Shown here: piece by piece, positions 27,073 to 37,011 of the stretch
Position numbering within the stretch: position 1 is the stretch's first letter
Layout: the number at the start of each line of letters is the position of its first letter
Origin: Segatella copri
GTDB taxonomy: Bacteria > Bacteroidota > Bacteroidia > Bacteroidales > Bacteroidaceae
Assembly: GCF_019249795.2 (NCBI RefSeq)
Contig: NZ_CP156891.1
Span: 2,760,001 to 2,824,000 of the forward strand
Length of the DNA stretch: 64,000 nucleotides
Reading direction: 5' to 3'
Made by a program: the position numbers and the translations under genes
The notes under the pieces: generated by a model
Told to the model about the DNA's origin: nothing
What the model saw: only the letters and a program-made list of their open reading frames with translations
Databases searched by the model: none

Positions 27073-30000
27073 ATGAAATTTATCGGAATATGGATGGTCA
27101 GTATGATGCTGCCATCTGGATTACATGCAGCCACATGGCTGAAGAATCTGAAAGTGGAATATCGGAATACTCCACTGGCAGTAGGTGTCATGCATCCTCG
27201 GTTTGCCTGGCAGATGGAGGTTGATGACAAAAGTAGAGGAAATCTGCAGAGTGCTTACCGGATATCTGTTATTGATGAAACGGGTAAGGAAGTCTGGAAT
27301 ACGGGTAAGGTGAAAAGTACCGAATCGCTAGGCATACAGTATGCTGGCGAATCGCTTCGCCCTTCTACCCGCTACCAGTGGCATCTTACAGTCTGGAATC
27401 AGAAAAACGAAGAGCTGCAGGCTTCTTCTGCTTTTGAAACAGCCTTGGTGCTGGGTACAGACTATAACCATCCTGTCGCGACAGCCGGAAAAGGAACATA
27501 TCTGGCTTGGGAAGGTGCTAAATGGATAGGAAGAGGCAATGCTCCCGTGATGTTCTATGCCCCTTATTTCCCAACCTTCCGACTTCATTACGAACTGCAA
27601 CTCGATAAGAAATCGAAGTCAACAGCAGCTTCCTTCATCTTCGGTGCCAACGATCCCCGACTGATGGATCGCAATAAGAATCTCTTAGGGGTATCCAATG
27701 CGAAGGATTCTTCTTATATCCGCGTAGAACTTGATATTGCGCCTCTCAGAAAGTCGAAGCCTGCCCGTATCAATTTCTATCGTCGGGGCTACAAGGTTGG
27801 CGAGACGGATGCCGCACCTTTGGTTTCCTACGATATTCCTACTGCGGTTATCAACAGGCAGAACCAGTATGCTGCCCATCAGATAGATATTTCGATGGAT
27901 ACCGGTGCGGCAACTCTCTTCCTGGATGGAAAGGAAATTGTTGGTGAAAAGGTGGAAATCGATACTGATGGCAAACAACATTCTGTAGGAAGTCTGATTC
28001 TGAATCCTACCGGAGAACAGGGTAATAACTATATTGCCTATCCGATGCTAGTCGATTGGGGATATTACGTGGCTAAAGGTCAGAAGGCTACTTTCAGTCA
28101 TATTGAGGTAAGAAACTTTAAATCGCCTCAGAATGTGGTAGCTGCTCCTTTACAGCAACTCTCTGCCAGCCAGCTCTCTGCCAACCAACTCTCTGCCAAT
28201 CAGCTCTCTGTAGATGGAAAGAAAGAAGGTGCGCTTGGCATCTTTGCCTTTAAGGAGAATACTGCGCCTATGCTTCGTACAGAGTTCGCTACCTCCGGCA
28301 AAAAAGTCAGAAAAGCCCGTCTTTATGCTACTGCCCGCGGAATCTACGACATCTATATAGATGGTAAGGCAGTAAGTAAAGCTTATTTCAACCCTGGTAC
28401 TACAGAGTATAACCATACTCATACTTACCAGACCTTCGATGTAACTTCTTTGCTTCAGCAGTCGGGTGAGCATGCTATCGGAGCCGTCCTTTCCGAAGGA
28501 TGGTGGAGTGGTGGTGCCACCTATGTAACCGGAAATTGGAATTTCTATGGCGACAGGCAGTCGTTAATGGCAAAGTTGCAGATAACCTACGAGGATGGTT
28601 CACAGCAAACCATCGTTACCGATCCTGCAACCTGGAAAAGCTATGATGATGGCGCTGTAAGATATGGCAGTTTCTTTATGGGTGAGGTATATGATGCACG
28701 CAAGGAACAAGACTGCAAAGGATGGGCGATGCCTCATTTCGATGACAGAAATTGGCAGACTGCTGTAGAAGTGAAGGAATCAGATTTCAAGACTTCTGAG
28801 GATTTCCAGCTTCTTCCTGATATGGCAGAGGCAATCATGCCTGTTGATACCCTGACGGCTCTCAATTGTGTAGAACCGCGCAAGGGTGTTTATGTCTATG
28901 ATCTCGGACAGAATATGGCGGGTGTTCCGCTGGTACATTTCTCAGGTTTGAAACCTGGCACGGAAGTAAAGATCCGTACAGCCGAAATCAAATATCCTGA
29001 TTTGCCAGCCTATCATGATCATGTAGGCATGATCATGACCGAGAATCTGCGTGTGGCAACTTCGCAGGATGTTTATGTAGCCAGGGGAGGTGAAGAGACT
29101 TTCTCGCCTAGATATACCCTTCATGGATTCAGATATCTTGAGATTACGGGTGTTGATGCTCCGGTAGCGCCAGACCAGATAAAGGCGATCGTAGTGAGTT
29201 CGATGAATGAGCAGGCTTCGCAATATTCTACCTCCCGTTCTGATATCAACCGCTTGTGGCTCAATTCGGTATGGTCTACGCGTTCTAATTTCATGTCTGT
29301 TCCAACCGATTGTCCTCAGCGTAATGAACGTCTGGGTTGGATGGGTGATATTTCCGTATTCGGGCGTTCTGCTACATATATTACCGATGCTTCCCAGTTC
29401 TTGCGCCGCTATCTTATCTCTGTCCGTGATTTGCAGAGTGCTAAGGGACAGTATCCAGATGTAGCTCCAACCAATTGTGGCTTCGGTGGCTTGTTATGGG
29501 CAAGTGCCGGTGTAACCTTGCCTTGGGAGCTCTACCAGCAATATGGCGACAAGGCTATGTTGGCTGAACATTACGCATCGATGAAACGCTATATCCAGTT
29601 TGTGCTGGATGAGTATGTGGATAAGAAAACAGGACTTATCGTACAGCATCATCAGTGGGGCGATTTGGGCGATTGGCTCAGTCCGTCTTATGAAAAAGAT
29701 GATAAGTCGCTCGTATGGGAATGTTATTTCATATTCGATCTGGATATTCTTTCTCAGATGGCAAAGGCTTTGGGCAAGACTGAGGATGCGGCATGGCTGA
29801 CCCGGTTGGCGAACGAGCGCAGGGCTTTCTTCAGGAAAACATTCGTTGATGAGGCTACAGGTAAGACCATCTGTTCGTGGTATGATGCTGAGCGCAAGGG
29901 ACAGTTGATTGATACCCAGACATCTTATGCTCTTCCTTTGGCATTCCATGTGGTAGATGGTGACTTACAGAAGAAGATGGCGGCTCATCTCGCTGCAGCC

Positions 30001-30639
30001 ATCAAGACTCCGATGGCCGGTTATCCTGCTTATTCGCTCCTGACGGGTTTTATCGGTACCGCTTGGATCAGTAAGGCACTTTCGGATAATGGTATGTCCG
30101 AGGAGGCTTACCGTTTGCTGCAGTACGAGGGTTATCCTTCCTGGCTTTATCCTGTAAAGAATGGAGCCACGACGATTTGGGAGCGTTTGAACTCTTATAC
30201 AGTAAAGGATGGATTTGGTGAGAACAACAGTATGAATTCGTTCAATCACTATTCTTTTGGAGCTGTAGCATCGTGGATGTACAATTACTCTCTCGGTATC
30301 TGCCGTGATGAGAAATCGCCTGGTTTCAAGCATTTCATCCTGAAGCCGGAGGTTGACCCTACGCGTGGCATTACTCATGCTGAGGGTTATTACGATTCAA
30401 TGTATGGCAGAATCAGAAGCCGTTGGCAATATACTGATTCCGGTATCCGTTATGAGTTTACGGTTCCTGCCAATACGACAGCCTCTCTCTACTTGCCTGC
30501 CCCTGCTGTCTCTTTCATTTCAGAGAATGGTAAGCCGTTGAAAAAGGCATCGGGAGTCAGATACGTAAGTGCTGATAAGGAACTCCATCATTTGGAGCTC
30601 GCCTCTGGATCTTATCAGTTTGATATAAAACAGAAATAA
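27073..30639 (+). CDS. Glycoside hydrolase family 78 alpha-L-rhamnosidase
   Basis: About 1188 residues, with a signal peptide ending GLHA-ATW. The order is an N-terminal fibronectin-like domain (LKVEYRNTPLAVGVMHPRFAW), a jelly-roll and N-terminal rhamnosidase domain (about 390-620), the (alpha/alpha)6 catalytic barrel with NERLGWMGD and HHQWGDLGDW, and a C-terminal beta domain. It cleaves terminal alpha-L-rhamnose from plant polysaccharides or glycosides. The frame is open back to a TTG at 27034, but ATG 27073 gives the signal peptide. A four-copy QLSAN-like repeat forms the linker near residue 362-381. It ends the group of four enzymes and is followed by a strong terminator. Confidence 0.92.
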   Translation: MKFIGIWMVSMMLPSGLHAATWLKNLKVEYRNTPLAVGVMHPRFAWQMEVDDKSRGNLQSAYRISVIDETGKEVWNTGKVKSTESLGIQYAGESLRPSTRYQWHLTVWNQKNEELQASSAFETALVLGTDYNHPVATAGKGTYLAWEGAKWIGRGNAPVMFYAPYFPTFRLHYELQLDKKSKSTAASFIFGANDPRLMDRNKNLLGVSNAKDSSYIRVELDIAPLRKSKPARINFYRRGYKVGETDAAPLVSYDIPTAVINRQNQYAAHQIDISMDTGAATLFLDGKEIVGEKVEIDTDGKQHSVGSLILNPTGEQGNNYIAYPMLVDWGYYVAKGQKATFSHIEVRNFKSPQNVVAAPLQQLSASQLSANQLSANQLSVDGKKEGALGIFAFKENTAPMLRTEFATSGKKVRKARLYATARGIYDIYIDGKAVSKAYFNPGTTEYNHTHTYQTFDVTSLLQQSGEHAIGAVLSEGWWSGGATYVTGNWNFYGDRQSLMAKLQITYEDGSQQTIVTDPATWKSYDDGAVRYGSFFMGEVYDARKEQDCKGWAMPHFDDRNWQTAVEVKESDFKTSEDFQLLPDMAEAIMPVDTLTALNCVEPRKGVYVYDLGQNMAGVPLVHFSGLKPGTEVKIRTAEIKYPDLPAYHDHVGMIMTENLRVATSQDVYVARGGEETFSPRYTLHGFRYLEITGVDAPVAPDQIKAIVVSSMNEQASQYSTSRSDINRLWLNSVWSTRSNFMSVPTDCPQRNERLGWMGDISVFGRSATYITDASQFLRRYLISVRDLQSAKGQYPDVAPTNCGFGGLLWASAGVTLPWELYQQYGDKAMLAEHYASMKRYIQFVLDEYVDKKTGLIVQHHQWGDLGDWLSPSYEKDDKSLVWECYFIFDLDILSQMAKALGKTEDAAWLTRLANERRAFFRKTFVDEATGKTICSWYDAERKGQLIDTQTSYALPLAFHVVDGDLQKKMAAHLAAAIKTPMAGYPAYSLLTGFIGTAWISKALSDNGMSEEAYRLLQYEGYPSWLYPVKNGATTIWERLNSYTVKDGFGENNSMNSFNHYSFGAVASWMYNYSLGICRDEKSPGFKHFILKPEVDPTRGITHAEGYYDSMYGRIRSRWQYTDSGIRYEFTVPANTTASLYLPAPAVSFISENGKPLKKASGVRYVSADKELHHLELASGSYQFDIKQK
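28156..28215 (+). repeat. In-frame 15-bp tandem repeat in GH78
   Basis: Four consecutive 15-bp units encode QLSAS, QLSAN, QLSAN and QLSVD. The core CTCTCTGCCA is the same in the first three. It lies between the N-terminal domains and the rhamnosidase N-terminal domain, so it is probably a flexible linker that can change length by whole units. Confidence 0.9.
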
Positions 30640-30664
30640 CTTGCTAAAGTTCTGTAAAATAAAA

Positions 30665-30697
30665 AATGGGTGGCAGATTTGATATCTGTCACCCATT
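30665..30697. terminator. Bidirectional terminator between GH78 and clpB
   Basis: A 14-bp stem (30665-30678 with 30684-30697, one G-T pair) and a five-base loop sit between the convergent GH78 and clpB genes. A residues precede it and T-rich sequence follows. Confidence 0.85.
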
Positions 30698-30745
30698 ATC
30701 TTTATGATTAAAACCTGTATCCTGCGGATAGATTATCTGCTGGAA

Positions 30746-33262
30746 TTATTGGTTCTTGAAGACCAATCCATCTGCATCTGTATGATCGATGGTAATTGGC
30801 TTCTCTCTGCTAACCTCTTCTGCAAGAATCTTCTTACTCAAGTCGTTCAAGACATAATCCTGGATAGCGCGCTTTACAGGACGGGCACCAAACTCTGGGT
30901 CGTATCCTACCTTTGCCAGATACTGGATAGCTGCAGGAGTCCAGCGAAGTTCAAAGCCCTGAGGCTCCAACATCTTCTTTACTCGCTTCATCTGAAGTTC
31001 TACAACCTCGGCAATCTGCTCCTGGGTCAACGGCTTGAAGGTAATGATATCATCAATACGGTTCAGGAACTCAGGACGGAAGGTCTTGCGCAACATCTCA
31101 CGGCTTGCGTTGGAAGTCATGATGATGATGGTGTTCTTGAAGTTGACTACACGACCCTTGTTGTCAGTCAACCGACCATCGTCCAATACCTGCAACAGGG
31201 TATTGAATACGTCAGGATGCGCCTTCTCTATCTCATCGAAGAGTACCACACTATATGGTTTGCGGCGTACAGCCTCGGTCAACTGACCACCTTCATCGTA
31301 GCCTACATACCCTGGAGGCGCACCGATCAGACGGGTTACGCTAAACTTCTCCTGATATTCACTCATATCAATTCGGGTCATCATCGACTCGTCATTGAAC
31401 AGATACTCAGCCAGCGCCTTGGCAAGTTCCGTCTTACCTACACCGGTAGTACCGAGGAAGATAAAGCTGGCGATAGGACGCTTAGGATCCTGCAAACCGG
31501 CACGGCTGCGGCGAACGGCATCACTTACAGCGGTGATAGCCTCGTCCTGTCCGATGACTCTCTTGTGGAGTTCTTCCTCCAGATGGAGCAGTTTCTCACG
31601 CTCGCTCTGCATCATACGGCTTACTGGTATTCCGGTCCAGCGGCTTACAACCTCAGCGATATCATCAGCAGTAACCTCCTCTCTGACCATCGCTGCGCCA
31701 CCCTGTGTACTCTTCAGCTGCCCCTGAATCTTCTTGATGTCATCCTCGAGCGCCTTCAGTTTAGAGTAGCGGATTTCAGCTACGCGTTCGTAATTGCCTT
31801 CGCGCTCCATGCGTTCAGCCTCAAACTTCAGGTTTTCTATCTCCTGCTTATCCTGCTGAATCTTGTTGACGAGCGCTTTTTCGCCTTCCCATTTAGCACG
31901 GAAGTCATGCTCCTGATCCTTCAATTCTGCAATTTCCTTATCCAGCTGCTGAATCTTAGGCTGGTCATTCTCGCGCTTGATGGCCTCACGCTCAATCTCC
32001 AACTGCTTCAAGTGGCGGGTAATCTCATCCAGTTCTTCTGGTACAGAGTCACGCTCCATTCTCAGTTTGGCTGCTGCCTCATCCATCAGGTCGATAGCCT
32101 TATCAGGGAGGAATCTGTCAGAGATGTATCTCTCTGATAACTTGACGGCTGCGATGCAGGCATCATCCTGAATACGTACCTTATGATGGTTCTCGTAGCG
32201 CTCCTTGATACCACGGAGGATACTGATGGCGTCTACCTCGTCAGGCTCATTGACCATGACGGTCTGGAAACGGCGTTCCAGCGCCTTATCCTTCTCGAAG
32301 TACTTCTGATACTCGTTGAGGGTAGTAGCACCGATGGCTCTCAGTTCACCACGAGCCAGGGCTGGCTTCAGAATGTTGGCAGCATCCATGGCACCCTCGC
32401 CACCGCCAGCACCTACCAGCGTGTGAATCTCATCGATGAAGAGGATAATCTGGCCGTTGGCGTTGGTTACCTCTTTGATGACGCTCTTCAGACGCTCCTC
32501 GAACTCACCCTTATATTTGGCACCGGCTACCAGCGCACCCATATCGAGAGAATAGAGTTGCTTGTTCTTCAGATTCTCCGGTACATCGCCACGTACGATA
32601 CGCTCGGCAAGACCTTCTACGATAGCGGTCTTACCTGTACCAGGTTCACCTATCAGAATAGGGTTGTTCTTGGTTCTTCGTGACAGAATCTGGAGTACTC
32701 TTCTTATTTCCTCATCACGTCCGATAACTGGGTCCAGCTTGCCGCTTCTAGCCTGTTCTACAAGGTTTTTCGCATATTTCTCCAAACTCTGATAGTTATC
32801 ATCTGCGCTTTGTGATTTTACGTTCTGTCCCTGTCTCAGTGCCTGGATGGCAGCGAGCATATCTTTGGCATTTGCACCAGCATCCTTCAGAATACGTGCA
32901 GCAGTAGAATTGCCCTGTACGATAGCCAACAGGATAGGTTCTACGCTAACGAACTCGTCGCCCATTTTCTTGGCGGTATCCTCGGCATTCATCAGTATCT
33001 GGTTAGTCTCGTTGCTGAGGTACGGCTGACCGCCGCCTTGCACACGAGGCAGATGTTGCATCTCCTGACGCAAGAGCATGGCGATTTGCTGTCCGTTCAT
33101 GCCCAACTTCTGGAAGATGTAGTTGGTCACATCAGTAGCCTTTTCAAGAATACCGCTAAGCAGATGTACCGGTTCGATGGTTTGCTGACCATTTCGCTGC
33201 GCAATGTTTACGGCTTCCTGTACTGCCTCCTGCGCCTTGATTGTAAATTTGTCGAATGTCAT
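30746..33262 (-). CDS. clpB: Chaperone ClpB (protein disaggregase)
   Basis: An 838-residue AAA+ ATPase. Visible parts are the N domain (1-145), NBD1 with Walker [11 protein letters not shown] and Walker [12 protein letters not shown], the coiled-coil middle domain (about 390-510, rich in E, K and R) that marks ClpB against ClpA/ClpC, and NBD2 with [12 protein letters not shown] and LFDEIEKAH. With DnaK it resolves protein aggregates after heat stress. It is a single gene with ribosome-binding sequence AAAGGAGAT just upstream. No CAAAnnTA-type promoter was seen on this strand, so an alternative sigma factor may be used. Confidence 0.95.
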   Translation of the reverse strand: MTFDKFTIKAQEAVQEAVNIAQRNGQQTIEPVHLLSGILEKATDVTNYIFQKLGMNGQQIAMLLRQEMQHLPRVQGGGQPYLSNETNQILMNAEDTAKKMGDEFVSVEPILLAIVQGNSTAARILKDAGANAKDMLAAIQALRQGQNVKSQSADDNYQSLEKYAKNLVEQARSGKLDPVIGRDEEIRRVLQILSRRTKNNPILIGEPGTGKTAIVEGLAERIVRGDVPENLKNKQLYSLDMGALVAGAKYKGEFEERLKSVIKEVTNANGQIILFIDEIHTLVGAGGGEGAMDAANILKPALARGELRAIGATTLNEYQKYFEKDKALERRFQTVMVNEPDEVDAISILRGIKERYENHHKVRIQDDACIAAVKLSERYISDRFLPDKAIDLMDEAAAKLRMERDSVPEELDEITRHLKQLEIEREAIKRENDQPKIQQLDKEIAELKDQEHDFRAKWEGEKALVNKIQQDKQEIENLKFEAERMEREGNYERVAEIRYSKLKALEDDIKKIQGQLKSTQGGAAMVREEVTADDIAEVVSRWTGIPVSRMMQSEREKLLHLEEELHKRVIGQDEAITAVSDAVRRSRAGLQDPKRPIASFIFLGTTGVGKTELAKALAEYLFNDESMMTRIDMSEYQEKFSVTRLIGAPPGYVGYDEGGQLTEAVRRKPYSVVLFDEIEKAHPDVFNTLLQVLDDGRLTDNKGRVVNFKNTIIIMTSNASREMLRKTFRPEFLNRIDDIITFKPLTQEQIAEVVELQMKRVKKMLEPQGFELRWTPAAIQYLAKVGYDPEFGARPVKRAIQDYVLNDLSKKILAEEVSREKPITIDHTDADGLVFKNQ

Positions 33263-33656
33263 ATTAATATCTCCTTTCTTATATTATATATTCTTATTTG
33301 TGTTATTCGGATGAGCTCCGGAATCTCCTCTTCGGAAACCTCCCGGTGCGTTCCTCCCATCCTTTAGCGAAACTTATGCCTATTCGTTGAAAATCAATGG
33401 TTTACTGACAATCTGTCTTGTTTTGAATAGATAAAAGATAGAAATAAGATATATTTCCGGACAGAATGACAGAAGAAGGCGGTTTGAGTACGGGCTGAAG
33501 GCCCAGGTTCCTTTCAGGACATGTGGGGCTTACTGGCGAAAGTTCAGTACGCGAAGAAATGATAGGATTAGAATTCGCTCAGATTGCTTATTTCTTGATT
33601 TCTCTCAATTATCTTTTAAATATCCTTTAAATAATGCTATTTTATGGGGGGAAATG
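33263..33656. other. Intergenic region before clpB and purH-N
   Basis: This AT-rich stretch separates two divergent genes. I find the clpB ribosome-binding site (AAAGGAGAT, minus strand) and a small GGGCTGAAGGCCC hairpin near 33501, but no ORF, tRNA or clear regulator site. The promoter of clpB was not recognised. Confidence 0.5.
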
Positions 33657-33687
33657 TTGTGTAATCAAAATAATCTTCGTACCTTTG
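33657..33687 (+). promoter_or_regulatory. Promoter of the IMP cyclohydrolase gene
   Basis: TTG at 33657-33659, a 20-nt spacer and TACCTTTG at 33680-33687, about 30 nt before ATG 33718. Confidence 0.7.
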
Positions 33688-33717
33688 CACCATCATAAAT
33701 TATAATTTATAAGTTCA

Positions 33718-34311
33718 ATGGCTGAAACAAAGAAAATCAAGACAGCGTTGGTGTCTGTCTTCCACAAGGATGGCTTGGACGAATTGCTCGCCAAGTTGAA
33801 TGAAGAGGGTGTAAAATTCCTGAGTACTGGTGGTACCCAGAAGTTTATCGAATCTTTGGGTTATGAATGCGAGAAAGTTGAGGAGGTCACTACCTATCCA
33901 TCTATCTTGGGTGGCCGCGTAAAGACTCTTCATCCTAAAATATTTGGAGGTATCTTGGCTCGCCGTGACAACGAGGGTGACCAGGAGCAGATGAAGGAAT
34001 ACGAAATCCCTTCTATCGATCTCGTCATCGTAGACTTGTATCCTTTCGAGCAGACTGTAGCTAGCGGTGCTAGCGATGCTGATATCATCGAGAAAATCGA
34101 TATTGGCGGTATCTCTTTGATTCGTGCAGGTGCCAAAAACTTCAAGGACGTGGTGATCGTTCCTAGCAAGACTGAATACGGCGTATTGCTCGATATCCTG
34201 AAGAAGAAGGGTGCTGAGACTGATATCGAAGACCGCAAGATGTTTGCAGAGCGTGCATTCGGTGTAAGCTCTCACTACGATACTGCAATCCATGCATGGT
34301 TTGCTAAGTAA
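33718..34311 (+). CDS. purH: IMP cyclohydrolase (stand-alone N-terminal domain of PurH)
   Basis: A 197-residue MGS-like domain with the PurH N-terminal motifs STGGTQKFIES, TYPSILGGRVKTLHPKIFGG, LVIVDLYPFE, IDIGGISLIRAGAKN and a final AFGVSSHYDTAIHAWFAK. This half closes FAICAR to IMP in the last step of purine synthesis. Most bacteria have it fused to an AICAR transformylase domain (about 510 residues in total). Here the frame ends cleanly at the domain border and nothing downstream encodes the other half. The transformylase must be elsewhere in the genome. Confidence 0.88.
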   Translation: MAETKKIKTALVSVFHKDGLDELLAKLNEEGVKFLSTGGTQKFIESLGYECEKVEEVTTYPSILGGRVKTLHPKIFGGILARRDNEGDQEQMKEYEIPSIDLVIVDLYPFEQTVASGASDADIIEKIDIGGISLIRAGAKNFKDVVIVPSKTEYGVLLDILKKKGAETDIEDRKMFAERAFGVSSHYDTAIHAWFAK

Positions 34312-34331
34312 ACTCTCGGAAAAATAAAGTA

Positions 34332-34439
34332 GTTAAGGAGTTAAGAAGTGGAAGAAGTCAGGACAAGTGTCTGCGGGGATTCCTCCCCGGTATATGACAG
34401 ACTGTTGCCGTGGCTTCTATGCTCCTTTAACTCCTTAAC
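34332..34439. repeat. Inverted repeat of tandem octamers between purH-N and mreB
   Basis: GTTAAGGAGTTAA (34332-34344) is the exact reverse complement of TTAACTCCTTAAC (34427-34439). Each arm is part of short tandem octamers (AGTTAAGG, AGTTAAGA; ACTCCTTA twice). The arms could close an 82-nt loop in the RNA upstream of mreB. Confidence 0.75.
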
Positions 34440-34494
34440 TCCTTAAATAAAAAGAAAATTTTAAGCTTAAAATAATATAGATTTTAGAAACGAA

Positions 34495-35517
34495 ATGGGA
34501 TTTTTTTCATTTATTCAGGAAATCGCAATGGACTTGGGAACAGCCAATACCATCATTATCAGTGATGATAAGATTGTAGTGGATGAACCTTCTGTTGTAG
34601 CCCTTGACCGCCGCACCGACAAGATGATTGCTGTGGGCGAGAAGGCTAAGATGATGTACGAGAAGACTCATGATAATATCCGTACTATCAGACCATTGCG
34701 TGATGGTGTGATTGCCGACTTTACTGCCTGTGAGCAGATGATGCGTGGATTGATTAAGATGGTTCATACTGGTAGCCGTCTCTTCTCTCCTTCACTCCGT
34801 ATGGTTATCGGTGTACCTTCTGGTTCTACCGAGGTTGAGCTTCGTGCTGTGCGCGACTCTGCCGAGCATGCCGACGGGCGTGATGTATATTTGATTTTTG
34901 AGCCAATGGCAGCCGCTATCGGTATCGGTATCGATGTTGAGGCTCCAGAGGGTAATATGATTGTTGATATAGGTGGTGGTTCTACCGAAATCGCTGTCAT
35001 CTCATTGGGTGGTATCGTATCGAACAACTCAATCCGTACAGCCGGTGACGACCTTACTGCCGATATCCAGGAATATATGAGCCGTCAGCACAACGTGAAG
35101 GTTTCTGAGCGTATGGCTGAGCGTATCAAGATTCATGTGGGTTCAGCTCTGACCGATCTGGGTGATGAGGCTCCAGAGGACTTCATCGTACATGGTCCTA
35201 ACCGTATTACAGCGTTGCCTATGGAGGTGCCTGTATGCTACCAGGAGATTGCTCACTGTCTGGATAAGACCGTGGCAAAGATTGAGAACGCTGTGCTCTC
35301 AGCATTGGAGAACACACCTCCTGAGCTCTATGCCGATATCGTGAAGAATGGTATCTGGCTCTCTGGTGGTGGTGCTTTGCTCCGCGGTCTCGACAAGCGT
35401 TTGCAGGATAAGATCAATATCCCATTCCACATTGCAGAAGATCCATTGCACAGTGTTGCCAAGGGTGCTGGTATTGCGTTGAAGAATGTAGACCGTTTCT
35501 CATTCTTGATGAGATAA
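34495..35517 (+). CDS. mreB: Rod shape-determining protein MreB
   Basis: A 340-residue actin-like ATPase, with phosphate-binding motif MDLGTANT near the start, IGVPSG at about residue 104 and the second phosphate motif VDIGGGSTEIAV near 160. MreB forms filaments under the inner membrane that guide the elongasome and keep the cell rod-shaped. It is the first of five co-directional genes (mreB, mreC, mreD, PBP2, rodA) with gaps of 24-63 bp, the normal elongasome cluster. Confidence 0.97.
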   Translation: MGFFSFIQEIAMDLGTANTIIISDDKIVVDEPSVVALDRRTDKMIAVGEKAKMMYEKTHDNIRTIRPLRDGVIADFTACEQMMRGLIKMVHTGSRLFSPSLRMVIGVPSGSTEVELRAVRDSAEHADGRDVYLIFEPMAAAIGIGIDVEAPEGNMIVDIGGGSTEIAVISLGGIVSNNSIRTAGDDLTADIQEYMSRQHNVKVSERMAERIKIHVGSALTDLGDEAPEDFIVHGPNRITALPMEVPVCYQEIAHCLDKTVAKIENAVLSALENTPPELYADIVKNGIWLSGGGALLRGLDKRLQDKINIPFHIAEDPLHSVAKGAGIALKNVDRFSFLMR

Positions 35518-35548
35518 TCAGAACTTATTCTAATAGTAAGAATAAAGT

Positions 35549-36421
35549 ATGCGCAACCTTTTAGAGTTTTTAGCGAAATACAACCATTGGTTTGTCTTCC
35601 TGATTCTTGAGGTGGTGAGTATGGTGCTGTTGTTTCAGTATAACAGCTATCAGGGCAGTGCCTGGTTCTCCTCGGCTAATGCCGTAACGGGTAAGTTGTA
35701 TGAATGGGATGCGAATGTGGAAACATTCTTCTCACTTACCAAGGTGAATCAGGAACTGACACAGCGCAATGCGTATCTCGAACAGGAGGTGCAGAAACTT
35801 TCTGACAGTCTCGTGAGCGTGACCAAGGATAGCAGCATCTACCATCGTGACCAGTTTGCATTGCTGAGAAACTATCGTCTGATTCCGGCTAAGGTAGTGG
35901 CGAATAGTGTCGATAAACCCGGCAACCTGATGACAATTGACAAGGGTAGCGCGGATGGCATCCACAAGGATATGGGTGTAATCAGCGGTACGGGTGTTGT
36001 GGGTATCGTGTATCTGGTGGCAGAACATTACGCTATCGTGATTCCGGTATTGAACACGAAGTCGAACATCAGTTGTATGATTCAGAATAGAGGCTATTTT
36101 GGCTATCTGCGCTGGAAGGGTGGTGTGTCTGACCTTGCCTATCTGGAAGAGGTGCCACGTCATGCTCACTTTAAATTGGGTGACTATGTGGTAACGAGTG
36201 GCTATTCTGCTGTATTTCCTCCTGGAGTGAGAGTAGGTAGGATATTGCACGTGTTCAACTCCGCCGATGGCCTGTCGTATCGCGTACAACTTCGCCTCTC
36301 TACCGATTTTGCCCGTCTGCGTGATGTATGTGTAATTGAAGATGCCGCCATGAAAGAGCGATTGGAGATTATGCGTGCAGCACAGGATAGCATCGAAACA
36401 AATGGAGACAATAATCAATAA
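35549..36421 (+). CDS. mreC: Rod shape-determining protein MreC
   Basis: A 290-residue protein with one N-terminal membrane helix (WFVFLILEVVSMVLLFQY), a coiled coil (about 60-95) and the MreC beta-barrel pair. It is a periplasmic scaffold that links MreB to PBP2 and RodA. It starts 31 bp after mreB. Confidence 0.93.
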   Translation: MRNLLEFLAKYNHWFVFLILEVVSMVLLFQYNSYQGSAWFSSANAVTGKLYEWDANVETFFSLTKVNQELTQRNAYLEQEVQKLSDSLVSVTKDSSIYHRDQFALLRNYRLIPAKVVANSVDKPGNLMTIDKGSADGIHKDMGVISGTGVVGIVYLVAEHYAIVIPVLNTKSNISCMIQNRGYFGYLRWKGGVSDLAYLEEVPRHAHFKLGDYVVTSGYSAVFPPGVRVGRILHVFNSADGLSYRVQLRLSTDFARLRDVCVIEDAAMKERLEIMRAAQDSIETNGDNNQ

Positions 36422-36450
36422 TGACGTATAGTAAGAGGATATAAAAAGCA

Positions 36451-36948
36451 ATGAGTATAGATTTAGTGAAAAGACTAGCTACCTTTGTGGTGCTCGTGCT
36501 GGTACAGGGATTGGTGTTTAATCATATTCATCTATTCAATTGTGCCACCCCCTTGCTGTATATCATTATGGTACTGCATTTCCGCCGCAACCATCCTAAA
36601 TGGGCGGTGTTATTGTGGTGCTTTATGATGGGGCTTTGTGTGGACGTATTTGCCAATACGCCAGGTGTTGCAGCAGCTTCGATGACTGCCGTAGGACTGC
36701 TACAACCTTATTTGTTTGAACTTTTCGTACCGCGTGACAGCGCCGACGATCTGGAACCGTCCATGCGTTCTATCGGCGTAGGTGCATATTGCTGGTACGT
36801 ATTCTTCATCATTCTCGTTTATAATCTATTGTTCTTTACACTTGAAACATTCAATTTCTTTAATTGGGTTCACTGGTTGGAATGTATAGGCGGAAGTACG
36901 GTTATCACTTATATATTGGTGATGGCGACAGAAAGTTTCAGAAAGTAA
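36451..36948 (+). CDS. mreD: Rod shape-determining protein MreD
   Basis: A 165-residue integral membrane protein with about five hydrophobic helices (for example FVVLVLVQGLVFNHIHLF and WYVFFIILVYNLLFF). MreD is a small membrane partner of MreC. Sequence identity within this family is low; the call rests on size, helices and its place between mreC and PBP2. Confidence 0.88.
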   Translation: MSIDLVKRLATFVVLVLVQGLVFNHIHLFNCATPLLYIIMVLHFRRNHPKWAVLLWCFMMGLCVDVFANTPGVAAASMTAVGLLQPYLFELFVPRDSADDLEPSMRSIGVGAYCWYVFFIILVYNLLFFTLETFNFFNWVHWLECIGGSTVITYILVMATESFRK

Positions 36949-37011
36949 GATTCCGGATAAGTGATGAGAGAGAAAAGAACACGATTTTTAGTTTGCTATA
37001 TATAATAAGGT

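Noticed and set aside
30704..32137. 477-codon plus-strand ORF across clpB
   Set aside because: Antisense to conserved AAA+ motifs of ClpB; a shadow of biased codon use.
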